Assembly: GCA_902461085.1 (NCBI GenBank)
Contig: CABPWH010000007.1
Span: forward strand, 1-44,502
Source: an uncultured Collinsella sp.
Lineage (GTDB): Bacteria > Actinomycetota > Coriobacteriia > Coriobacteriales > Coriobacteriaceae
Length of the DNA stretch: 44,502 nt
Direction of reading: 5' to 3'
Part shown: piece by piece, positions 16,256-25,134 of the stretch
Layout of the letters: each line of letters starts with the position of its first letter
Position numbering within the stretch: position 1 is the first letter of the stretch
The notes under the pieces: generated by a model
Seen by the model: only the letters and a program-made list of their open reading frames with translations
Database searches by the model: none
What the model was told of the DNA's origin: nothing
Made by a program: the position numbers and the translations under genes

Positions 16256-16282
16256 AAATCTTATATGAATTGACTTAGATTT
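16256..16282 (+). promoter_or_regulatory. Candidate HspR operator upstream of dnaK
   Basis: AAATCTTATAT, five variable bases, GACTTAGATTT. The same split motif is found upstream of clpB at 25019-25045 with all 22 outer bases identical. Its ends form an inverted repeat (AAATCT/AGATTT). HspR is encoded in the dnaK operon and represses both loci in other Actinobacteria through HAIR sites (CTTGAGT-N7-ACTCAAG); this motif is AT-rich and only loosely like HAIR. GTATA follows at both loci, so the motif probably overlaps the promoter. Confidence 0.65.
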
Positions 16283-16391
16283 TGTATATTCCGGCCCATA
16301 AGGGGATACACTACATCCTGAAAGACAAGCCGAAGCGCCGCGCGACAGACCGTCGAGGCGGCGCGAACGCACAAGAGAGAGGGAATTTCTA

Positions 16392-18284
<1,893 letters not shown>

Positions 18285-18286
18285 TC

Positions 18287-19129
18287 ATGTCCGCTCGTAA
18301 AGCTCGCACGGAGGCGGCCGCCGTTGGTGCCGCCCCCGTTGACTCTGAGGAGAAGGACGTGAAGATTCCCGTAGAGGCCGCAGACGTTACCGAGGCCAAC
18401 GAGGCCCCGGCCGCCGAGGCTGCCGAGAACCAGGTAGAGGATTCCAACAAGGAGGCGACGATGACCGAGGACGAGATGGTGGAAGCCGCTATCCGCGCCG
18501 GTGAGGAAGCCGCCGACAACGACTTTAAGCTCAAGTTCGAGCAGGCTCAGAAGGAGCTTGCCGACGTGCGCAATGAGCTCGATGCTGCGGCAGAGGCTCA
18601 GAAGGCCGCCGAGGACAAGGCAAAGGACGCCACCGAGCGCACCGCCCGCCTGCAGGCCGACTGGGAGAACTTCCGTCGCCGCACCGCCAACGAGCGTATC
18701 GCCGAGCGCGAGCGCGCGACCGAGAAGCTCGTCACTGCGCTGTTGCCGGTGATCGACGATATCGAGCGCGCGATCGACCATGCCCGCAGCCAAGAGCTTT
18801 CCGACGACTTCAAGCAGTTCGTCGATGGCGTTGACGCGGTACATGCCAAGCTGCTCGATGTGTTCGCGCACGAGGGCGTGGAGCCCATCGATCCCAAGGG
18901 CGAGGCGTTCGATCCGCTCGAGCACCAGGCTGTGGGCCGCGTCGAGGACGCATCGCAGTACGACGAGACCGTCAACGATGTGTACCAGAAGGGCTACCGC
19001 ATGGCGGATCGCATCCTGCGTTCCGCGATGGTGACGGTGACCTACGGTGGCGAGAAGCGCCCCGCACCGGAGCCCGAAGCGGCGCCCGAGGATGCCGCGG
19101 CCGATACGGCCGAGAGCACCGAGGAGTAA
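18287..19129 (+). CDS. grpE: Nucleotide exchange factor GrpE
   Basis: GrpE releases ADP from DnaK. The 280-aa protein is longer than most because of an acidic, Ala/Glu-rich N-terminus of about 80 residues, followed by a long coiled coil (EQAQKELADVRNELDAAAEA) and the conserved core (LQADWENFRRRTANER, then GVEPIDPKGEAFDPLEHQA) with the beta wing. The start is ATG 18287, 2 bp after the dnaK stop, with GAGGA from the dnaK end. An internal ATG at 18461 could give a shorter form. A strong hairpin with a short T-run follows at 19137. Confidence 0.97.
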   Translation: MSARKARTEAAAVGAAPVDSEEKDVKIPVEAADVTEANEAPAAEAAENQVEDSNKEATMTEDEMVEAAIRAGEEAADNDFKLKFEQAQKELADVRNELDAAAEAQKAAEDKAKDATERTARLQADWENFRRRTANERIAERERATEKLVTALLPVIDDIERAIDHARSQELSDDFKQFVDGVDAVHAKLLDVFAHEGVEPIDPKGEAFDPLEHQAVGRVEDASQYDETVNDVYQKGYRMADRILRSAMVTVTYGGEKRPAPEPEAAPEDAAADTAESTEE

Positions 19130-19136
19130 TTGAGAA

Positions 19137-19167
19137 GGGCCCCGGGGCAACACCCGGGGCCCTTTCT
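19137..19167 (+). terminator. Hairpin with T-run between grpE and dnaJ
   Basis: GGGCCCCGGG, loop GCAACA, CCCGGGGCCC, then TTTCT, starting 8 bp after the grpE stop. It should end or attenuate the dnaK-grpE transcript before dnaJ, so DnaJ and HspR would be made at lower levels or from a second promoter. Confidence 0.8.
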
Positions 19168-19236
19168 GGCCTAGTGCCATATGAAAGCATGAGCCGCCGC
19201 CCGCTGGGCGGCGGATGAAACAGGAGAGGAGCTACG

Positions 19237-20202
19237 ATGGCTGCAGGCAAAACCTTCTATGACATCCTGGGCGTATCCAAGAGCGCCTCCGACAAAGAGA
19301 TCAAGAGCGCGTTTCGCAAGCTCGCGCAAAAATATCACCCCGATGCCGGCGGCGACGAGGCCAAGTTCAAGGAGATCAGCGAGGCCTACGAGACGCTTTC
19401 GGACGAGAAGAAGCGCAAAGAGTACGACCAGATGCTCATGTTTGGCGGCGTGCCGGGCGCGGGCGGCGCGTATGGCAGCGGCTACGGTGCCGGCGCGGGT
19501 GCCAGCGGCTGGGGCGACATCTTCGACAGCATCTTTAGCGGCAACGGCGCCTGGGGCAGCGATTGGGGCTCGGGCTTTGCCGGGGCTGCGGGCGCTGCCG
19601 GTGCCGGCGCGGGTCGCAGCCGTGCTCGCAAGGGCGGCGACCTGTCGCTGACCGTCGATGTGACGGCCGAGGACGCGTTTCGCGGCGTGACGCACAAGGT
19701 CACCTATCGCATTCCCTCGACAGGCGAGCAGCAGACCATTACGGTCTCGGTGCCCGCGGGCGCGGTCGACGGCGGCAAGCTACGCTACAAGCGTCGCGGC
19801 GAGTATGGCGTTGCCGGCGGCGAGCGCGGCGACCTGGTCGTGACCACGCATGTGGAGGAGCACCCGCTGTTTAAGCGCAAGGGTGCCGATGTGACCATGG
19901 AGGTGCCGATCTCGGTCTACGAGGCGGCGCTCGGCTGCACGGTTGATGTGCCCACGCCCGGCGGCGCGACGGTTCGTCTGAAGGTGCCCGCTGGCACCCA
20001 GACGGGCAAGAAGTTCCGCTTTAAGGAGATGGGTGCGCCCGACGTTAAGCACCGTGGCCGCACAGGCGCGCTGCTCGTCGAAATCAAGGTACAGGTCCCC
20101 ACGAACCTGTCCGATGACGAGCGCGATGCTATGACCAAGCTGCGCGAGGCCGACACGCGCGATTATCGCGAGAAGGTCAACCGTTACAAGGCGACGTACT
20201 AG
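19237..20202 (+). CDS. dnaJ: DnaJ/CbpA-type co-chaperone (no zinc-finger domain)
   Basis: A J-domain protein of 321 residues. The J domain (1-70) has HPD at 34-36, the motif that stimulates the DnaK ATPase. A Gly/Ala-rich linker (about 75-130) leads directly to the two C-terminal substrate-binding beta domains; the four CXXCXGXG zinc motifs of type I DnaJ are absent, so this is the type II, CbpA-like form. ATG 19237 has AGGAGAGGAG upstream. It stands between grpE and hspR as the operon's only J protein; a type I dnaJ may exist elsewhere in the genome. Confidence 0.93.
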   Translation: MAAGKTFYDILGVSKSASDKEIKSAFRKLAQKYHPDAGGDEAKFKEISEAYETLSDEKKRKEYDQMLMFGGVPGAGGAYGSGYGAGAGASGWGDIFDSIFSGNGAWGSDWGSGFAGAAGAAGAGAGRSRARKGGDLSLTVDVTAEDAFRGVTHKVTYRIPSTGEQQTITVSVPAGAVDGGKLRYKRRGEYGVAGGERGDLVVTTHVEEHPLFKRKGADVTMEVPISVYEAALGCTVDVPTPGGATVRLKVPAGTQTGKKFRFKEMGAPDVKHRGRTGALLVEIKVQVPTNLSDDERDAMTKLREADTRDYREKVNRYKATY

Positions 20203-20274
20203 GGCGGTCGTGGCGCACACCCGCGCCCGCGGGCTTATGATGGACGATAACGAGACGGAAAGGGGTCAGGTAGC

Positions 20275-20691
20275 ATGGCCGAGGACAATAGGAATAAACC
20301 GCTGTACATGATCAGCGTGGCGGCCGAGTTGACCGGCATGCATCCGCAGACTCTGCGCGTCTACGAGTCCAAGGGCCTGGTGAACCCCCAGCGCTCGGGC
20401 GGCAACACGCGTCTGTATTCGCGTGCCGATATCGAGCGCCTGGAGCTCATCAACCAGCTGACCGACGAGGGCATCAACCTTGCCGGCGTGGTGCGCATCC
20501 TCGATATGAAGGAGCGTGCCGAGGAGCGCGAGCGCGAGAACGAAAAGCTCCGCGCCCGCGTGCGCCAGCTCGAGGACGAGCTGCACGAGTACAAGATGCA
20601 GAAGAAGATCACCGCCCTGGCCCCGCGCGACGGCTCGGTTAACCCCGAACAGGTCATGCGCAAGCTGCTGGGTGCCGGCGGGGATCTGTAG
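20275..20691 (+). CDS. hspR: HspR, MerR-family heat-shock repressor
   Basis: A 138-residue MerR-type regulator: N-terminal winged HTH (YMISVAAELTGMHPQTLRVY, then RSGGNTRLYS), then a coiled coil (about 78-110) and a basic tail. The HPQTLRVYE-KGL-P-R-GGNTRLYS pattern is characteristic of HspR, which represses dnaK and clpB operons and is itself stabilised by DnaK. It is the last gene of the heat-shock operon, with AAAGGGG upstream of ATG 20275. The shared motif upstream of dnaK and clpB is its probable binding site. No separate promoter is obvious in the 72-bp gap after dnaJ. Confidence 0.94.
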   Translation: MAEDNRNKPLYMISVAAELTGMHPQTLRVYESKGLVNPQRSGGNTRLYSRADIERLELINQLTDEGINLAGVVRILDMKERAEERERENEKLRARVRQLEDELHEYKMQKKITALAPRDGSVNPEQVMRKLLGAGGDL

Positions 20692-20719
20692 GTTACGCCG
20701 TTCTGCCGAACGGCGTAAC
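20692..20719. other. Perfect 12-bp stem-loop directly after hspR
   Basis: GTTACGCCGTTC, loop TGCC, GAACGGCGTAAC. It starts one base after the hspR stop and has no T-run. Its core is shared with the hyp-operon hairpin at 3070. Confidence 0.8.
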
Positions 20720-20732
20720 GGCTCGACGCTGC

Positions 20733-20832
20733 GCGACGTCCAGAGCGACAATTTGTCATTCAAAAGGCAAGGCATGACCAGAAGGTCTATGCCTTGCCTT
20801 TTTCATGCCAACTTGTTCGCTCTGGACGTCGC
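20733..20832. repeat. 15-bp inverted repeats enclosing a terminator
   Basis: GCGACGTCCAGAGCG at 20733-20747 and its exact complement CGCTCTGGACGTCGC at 20818-20832 flank the terminator at 20762-20805. The whole can fold as a hairpin within a hairpin. It looks like a small inserted or recombined cassette, but I see no target duplication. Confidence 0.7.
20762..20805 (+). terminator. Terminator of the dnaK-hspR operon
   Basis: AAAAGGCAAGGCAT pairs with ATGCCTTGCCTTTTT around a short loop, ending in a run of five T. The A-rich 5' side gives T on the minus strand too, so it may work both ways. Confidence 0.85.
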
Positions 20833-20884
20833 TCGCTGTCCGTCCTCAACCTGCGGCGTTGCCTTGCTCCGGATGCGGTAGTCA

Positions 20885-20990
20885 TTGGGGACGTTCTTAA
20901 ATGACTAGTCAAAGGGGACACTCTTGCGGCACTTGGCAGTTGGGGACGCTCCTTTTGTGCCGGCACTTTGGGACACTCCTTGTCCAGAGA
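20885..20990. repeat. Cluster of GGGGAC REP-like phrases
   Basis: Four related phrases follow one another: GGGGACGTTCTTAAATG, GGGGACACTCTTGCGG, GGGGACGCTCCTTTTGTGCC and GGGACACTCCTTGTCC. The 20935-20964 part nearly repeats 949-976. Apart from this cluster the 20833-21131 gap shows only the upstream region of the hydratase gene, with a small GCCCGA/TCGGGC hairpin just ahead of its ribosome site. Confidence 0.6.
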
Positions 20991-21131
20991 GTGATGCAAG
21001 GTGCTCGTCCTTTGCTTTACCGAGATAAAGTGAACGTGTAGATTCGCAACCCACTCGCAACCGTTCTATGGCACGATATTGAACGAATGTATGCTATGCG
21101 CCCGAGCCTTTCGGGCAGAGTGGGAGACAGT

Positions 21132-23432
21132 ATGGTCAAGCTGTACGAGGACGGCATCTACCTGCGCAGCGGCAGCGAGGTTGTGCCTGCGGCCGAGGCT
21201 GCCGAGCGCGGTATTACGCAGACGCCCGAGGATGCCAAGCGTGGCACCATCGCGTATTCGATCCTCCAGGCACACAATACGTCCGGAGATCCCGAGGCGC
21301 TCAAGATTCGCTTCGATGCCATGGCGAGCCATGACATCACCTTTGTCGGCATCATCCAGACGGCGCGCGCCTCGGGCATGGAGCAGTTCCCGCTGCCCTA
21401 CGTGCTCACCAACTGTCACAACTCGCTGTGCGCTGTGGGCGGCACCATCAACGAGGACGACCACGTTTTTGGTCTTTCCGCGGCCAAGAAGTACGGCGGC
21501 ATTTTCGTCCCGCCGCACATCGCCGTCATCCACTCCTTTATGCGTGAGAACTTCGCCGGCTGCGGCAAGATGATCCTGGGTTCCGACTCGCACACCCGCT
21601 ATGGTGCCCTGGGCACCATGGCCGTGGGTGAGGGCGGCGGCGAGCTGGCAAAGCAGCTGCTGCGCGACACCTACGATGTCGCCTATCCCGGCGTTGTCGC
21701 CATCTACCTCACGGGCGCCCCGCGCCCCGGCGTCGGCCCGCATGACGTGGCGCTCGCCATCATCCGCGCCGTCTTTGCCAAGGGCTACGTCAAGAACAAG
21801 GTCATGGAGTTCGTGGGCCCGGGCATCGCGAGCATGACGACCGATTACCGCAATGGCGTCGATGTCATGACCACCGAGACCACCTGCCTGTCGAGCATCT
21901 GGGCCACCGACGAGGACACGCACGCGTTTTTGACCATGCACGGCCGCGGCGACGACTACCGCGAGCTCAAGCCCGCCGATGTTGCCTACTACGACGGTTG
22001 CGTCGAGGTCGACCTGTCGAGCATTAAGCCCATGATCGCGCTGCCGTTCCATCCTTCCAACGGCTTTGAGATCGACGAGCTCAACGAGAACCTCGAGGAC
22101 ATCCTGCATGAGGTCGAGCTCGAGGCCGCCAAGATCGGCGAGGGCAAGACGCACTTTAGCCTGCTCGACAAGATCGTCAACGGCAAGCTGCACGTGCAGC
22201 AGGGCGTTATCGCCGGCTGCTCGGGCGGCAACTACGACTCCGTGGTTCAGGCTGCCCGCGTGCTCAAGGGCGCCAACACCGGCTGCGGCGAGTTCTCGCT
22301 GTCGGTCTACCCCACAAGCCAGCCCGTGGCGCTCGAACTTACGCGCCGTGGCTACATCTACGATCTTATGGAGGCCGGCGCAATCGTGCGCACGGCGTTC
22401 TGCGGTCCGTGTTTTGGCGCCGGCGACACGCCCGCCAACAACGGCCTGTCCATCCGCCACACCACGCGCAATTTCCCCAACCGCGAGGGTTCCAAGCCGG
22501 GTAATGGCCAGCTGAGCGCCGTGGCCCTGATGGACGCCCGCTCCATTGCGGCGACGGCTGCCAACGGCGGCATCCTGACGCCGGCGACCGACCTGCCCGA
22601 GGACACTTGGGACGAGGCCTGTGAGTACACCTTCGACGACGCTCCCTACAAGAAGCGCGTGTACTGGGGCTTTGGCAAAGCGGAGCCTACCGACGAGCTG
22701 GTCGAAGGCCCCAACATCAAGCCGTGGCCCGCGATGGAGCCGCTCGGCGACGATATCCTGCTCAAGGTGTGCTCCAAGATCATGGACCCGGTCACCACGA
22801 CCGACGAGCTCATTCCTTCGGGCGAGACGAGCTCCTTCCGCTCCAACCCGCTGGGTCTGGCCGAGTTTACGCTGAGCCGTCGTGATCCGGCCTACGTGGG
22901 TCGCTCCAAGGAGGTTGACGCCGTGGAGAAGCGCCGCGTGGCCGGTGAGTCCGCGGGTGACCTGGCAGCACTTGATATCGAGCTTGCTGGTGTGTTTGAG
23001 GCGCTGGCCGGTGCGGGCGTCGCGGCAGATGCCAAGGCGACCGAGTACGGCTCCATGCTCTATGCCAAGAAGCCCGGTGACGGTTCTGCCCGCGAGCAGG
23101 CCGCGAGCTGCCAGCGCGTAATTGGCGGCCTGGCCAACATCGTCCACGAGTACGCCACCAAGCGCTATCGCTCCAACGTGATGAACTGGGGCATGGTGCC
23201 CTTCCAGATAGAGGCCGAGCCCAACTTTGAGGTGGGCGACTACGTCTTTGTGCCGGGTATCCGCGCCGCGCTCGATGGCGACCTGAAGGACATCGCCGCC
23301 TACGTGGTGCGCGCCGACGGCGCGGTCGAGCAGATTGAGCTCTACATTGCCGATATGACGGCAGAGGAGCGTGCCATCGTCAAGGCCGGCTGCCTGATCA
23401 ACTACAACAAGTTCAAGGCCGCTGCCGAGTAA
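21132..23432 (+). CDS. Aconitase-family hydratase (YbhJ-like)
   Basis: A 766-residue member of the aconitase superfamily. It has GSDSHTRYGALGTM early in the protein, a CSGGNY motif, FCGPCFGAGD (two cluster cysteines), and a C-terminal swivel-type domain. The family adds and removes water on hydroxy-acids at a [4Fe-4S] cluster. The sequence is closer in feel to the uncharacterised YbhJ-type hydratases than to AcnA, AcnB or LeuCD, so I do not assign citrate as substrate. I chose ATG 21132 with GGGAGA upstream; the open frame extends to 21087. It is monocistronic; a large hairpin follows at 23454. Confidence 0.88.
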   Translation: MVKLYEDGIYLRSGSEVVPAAEAAERGITQTPEDAKRGTIAYSILQAHNTSGDPEALKIRFDAMASHDITFVGIIQTARASGMEQFPLPYVLTNCHNSLCAVGGTINEDDHVFGLSAAKKYGGIFVPPHIAVIHSFMRENFAGCGKMILGSDSHTRYGALGTMAVGEGGGELAKQLLRDTYDVAYPGVVAIYLTGAPRPGVGPHDVALAIIRAVFAKGYVKNKVMEFVGPGIASMTTDYRNGVDVMTTETTCLSSIWATDEDTHAFLTMHGRGDDYRELKPADVAYYDGCVEVDLSSIKPMIALPFHPSNGFEIDELNENLEDILHEVELEAAKIGEGKTHFSLLDKIVNGKLHVQQGVIAGCSGGNYDSVVQAARVLKGANTGCGEFSLSVYPTSQPVALELTRRGYIYDLMEAGAIVRTAFCGPCFGAGDTPANNGLSIRHTTRNFPNREGSKPGNGQLSAVALMDARSIAATAANGGILTPATDLPEDTWDEACEYTFDDAPYKKRVYWGFGKAEPTDELVEGPNIKPWPAMEPLGDDILLKVCSKIMDPVTTTDELIPSGETSSFRSNPLGLAEFTLSRRDPAYVGRSKEVDAVEKRRVAGESAGDLAALDIELAGVFEALAGAGVAADAKATEYGSMLYAKKPGDGSAREQAASCQRVIGGLANIVHEYATKRYRSNVMNWGMVPFQIEAEPNFEVGDYVFVPGIRAALDGDLKDIAAYVVRADGAVEQIELYIADMTAEERAIVKAGCLINYNKFKAAAE

Positions 23433-23453
23433 CGCACTTAATTGTCCGCCCGG

Positions 23454-23515
23454 GGCCACACCTTTCCCTCGTGCTCACGCGCTTCGCGAGGGTCGCCCGA
23501 GGGAAAGGTGTGGCC
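23454..23515. repeat. Large intergenic palindrome (18-bp perfect arms)
   Basis: GGCCACACCTTTCCCTCG at 23454-23471 and CGAGGGAAAGGTGTGGCC at 23498-23515, 26-bp loop, no T-run. It lies 22 bp after the hydratase stop. Its build (long arms, mid-size loop) resembles the 67-bp and 57-bp palindromes but the sequence is unrelated. Confidence 0.8.
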
Positions 23516-23600
23516 GGGGCTACCGCGACGTTCTCGTTGGGTCTTGAGGGGCGCTAATAATTGACCGGGACCACCACAAAGTTGCCTGCCCGGCGGGACC

Positions 23601-24248
23601 TTATTTCGATGGGGTCCAGGTTATTTCATCGTCAAATAGCCAAGTGCGTGACGAGCCACTGTTGCGCGCTGTCTGCGGATCGGGCTCGCAAGTTTGTTCG
23701 TAGGCATCTTCGGTACACCGATCCATAAAATCGACGACTGCCGTCTGGTCGCCCTCCATGACGTAGATTACGTCGCCATCCGAGATATAGACCCCCGGTC
23801 CTTCATTGTCCACGTAGCCGGGGTCGTATGAGACGTTGCACAATCTGCTCCCGTTTGCCGCATCGAGCTCAAGGGTCGAATAATACCCGCCAACCATTTG
23901 GCCATTCTTGGCTCGATATATTGCGGCGCCGTACCATCGCTTAAACGTCTTGCCTTTGAGTAAACTGGTTGCCTTGCCGATAAGCTGCGCATCTTGGGTA
24001 TAGCGCGTGGCTCCAAGTTCGATTCGGGGATAGTTACTGACCCCAAGCGCTGCGGGCGTACCGTCGAAATCGACGGTGATTGAATCGGGTTTGATGATAT
24101 CGGTGAGGATTTCGATGGGGTAGCTTACGGTTTCAACCGCCGCCTGCGTTGCCGAGGCAGGGAGAAATGCGAGATAGATAATGCCCACGCCGACTGCGGT
24201 AATTGCAAACGCTAAGACGAGCAGGCCGATATAGGTGGAGCGTTTCAC
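23601..24248 (-). CDS. Membrane-anchored protein of unknown function
   Basis: I do not recognise this protein. From GTG 24248 (GAGGT seven bases upstream) it has 215 residues; an ATG at 24275 would add nine more but lacks a ribosome site. A single hydrophobic segment near the N-terminus (YIGLLVLAFAITAVGVGIIY) points to a membrane anchor or uncleaved signal with the rest outside. The outer part has no repeats; three cysteines near positions 137-197 could form disulfides. Base composition is lower in GC than the neighbours, and an 18-bp near-identical direct repeat lies on each side (23529 and 24616), so it may be a horizontally acquired insert. Confidence 0.7.
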   Translation of the reverse strand: MKRSTYIGLLVLAFAITAVGVGIIYLAFLPASATQAAVETVSYPIEILTDIIKPDSITVDFDGTPAALGVSNYPRIELGATRYTQDAQLIGKATSLLKGKTFKRWYGAAIYRAKNGQMVGGYYSTLELDAANGSRLCNVSYDPGYVDNEGPGVYISDGDVIYVMEGDQTAVVDFMDRCTEDAYEQTCEPDPQTARNSGSSRTWLFDDEITWTPSK

Positions 24249-24740
24249 GGCGGGTACCTCGCAAACAGTATGCATTCATTAAGATAAGTGATACCAGCTT
24301 ACGACAATATTCAAAAGAAAGCGATCGGTCGAAATGACGGGGCGAAAAGGCCCTATTGGGCTTCGATTTGACCTCTAATAGAAGTATTTGCCCCACTCAT
24401 TCTGGGCGTGAGGTCAATAATTGAGTCCACGAGTTTTGAGCGATACTATTCTCACTAAACTCACTCTTTTCACAGTAAGCACTATAAATACGATAGGGAG
24501 GACGACGAGAACGTTGTGACGTGCGATAGCTAAGCCGTTTAAGCCGGACTCTGACCTTGAATCTCCGCCTCTATCTGTGCGAACGGGCTATTGTCGGTTC
24601 TCGATTCCATCGCTGCGTTCTCGTTGGGTTTTGGGATCGCCAAACGTAGACTGGGCTTGATGCCGCCTCTTTTAATCGGGGCTGATTCTTCTCTGGATCA
24701 CCACAAAGGGGACAGGCACCTTTGTGGTGGTTCTCGGTTT
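24249..24740. other. Gene-free interval with remnants
   Basis: No convincing gene on either strand. It contains a hairpin TTGACCTC/GAGGTCAA (24368-24417), a copy of CGTTCTCGTTGGGTTTTG (24616-24633) that nearly repeats 23529-23546, and the stem CACCACAAAG/CTTTGTGGTG around GGGACAGGCAC at 24699-24729. The 24591 frame is too atypical to call. Confidence 0.5.
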
Positions 24741-24958
24741 GTCTCGACTTGTAACATCTTGGCCGCTAAAAGTGGGCCTGGTGTTACAGATTTAGATTTT
24801 CGATTCGGGTGTCTTCTGTTCGTCTCGATTTGTAACAGATAGAGCTCTATTTGCCGAGTAGATGTTACAGATCGAGACAAACGGGTGCCGCTGAACAATT
24901 CGTCTCGATCTGTAACATCTGGAGCCAGAAACGGTCGATAGATGTTACAGATTGAGAC
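24741..24958. repeat. Tandem array of three 57-bp palindromes, period 80-81 bp
   Basis: Units at 24741-24797, 24822-24878 and 24902-24958. Each opens GTCTCGAYYTGTAACA and closes TGTTACAGATYGAGAC, with about 23 different bases between. The right arm of the first unit has decayed (ATTTAGAT). Arm spacing is identical in all three. The array lies about 60 bp upstream of the clpB operator motif, and no gene is associated with it. Confidence 0.85.
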
Positions 24959-25018
24959 GGTAGCGCACCTGTGCGGCGGCGGGCCGACATCTTTACCCCT
25001 ATCTCTCAATCACTCAGA

Positions 25019-25045
25019 AAATCTTATATATAGAGACTTAGATTT
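25019..25045 (+). promoter_or_regulatory. Candidate HspR operator upstream of clpB
   Basis: AAATCTTATAT, ATAGA, GACTTAGATTT, identical in its 22 outer bases to the motif at 16256 upstream of dnaK. It is 89 bp before the clpB start and is followed by GTATAAGA, which may supply the -10 region. Confidence 0.65.
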
Positions 25046-25134
25046 GTGTATAAGATCGTACAAAGCTGGCAACAATACTTCTCGAACAACGTGAAGCCGC
25101 CCCGTAGGGCGGCTACCCCAAGAGAGGTGATTCC

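Noticed and set aside
24591..24842. 83-aa plus-strand frame in the gap before clpB
   Set aside because: It runs through the palindromes and REP-like sequence, has no ribosome site and no family resemblance.
24741..24958. Possible CRISPR array
   Set aside because: Each unit is a full palindrome of two arms with a variable core, not a constant repeat with spacers of equal length, and no cas gene is near. The 62-bp arrays fail the same test because the spacers are only 14 bp and the repeats diverge.
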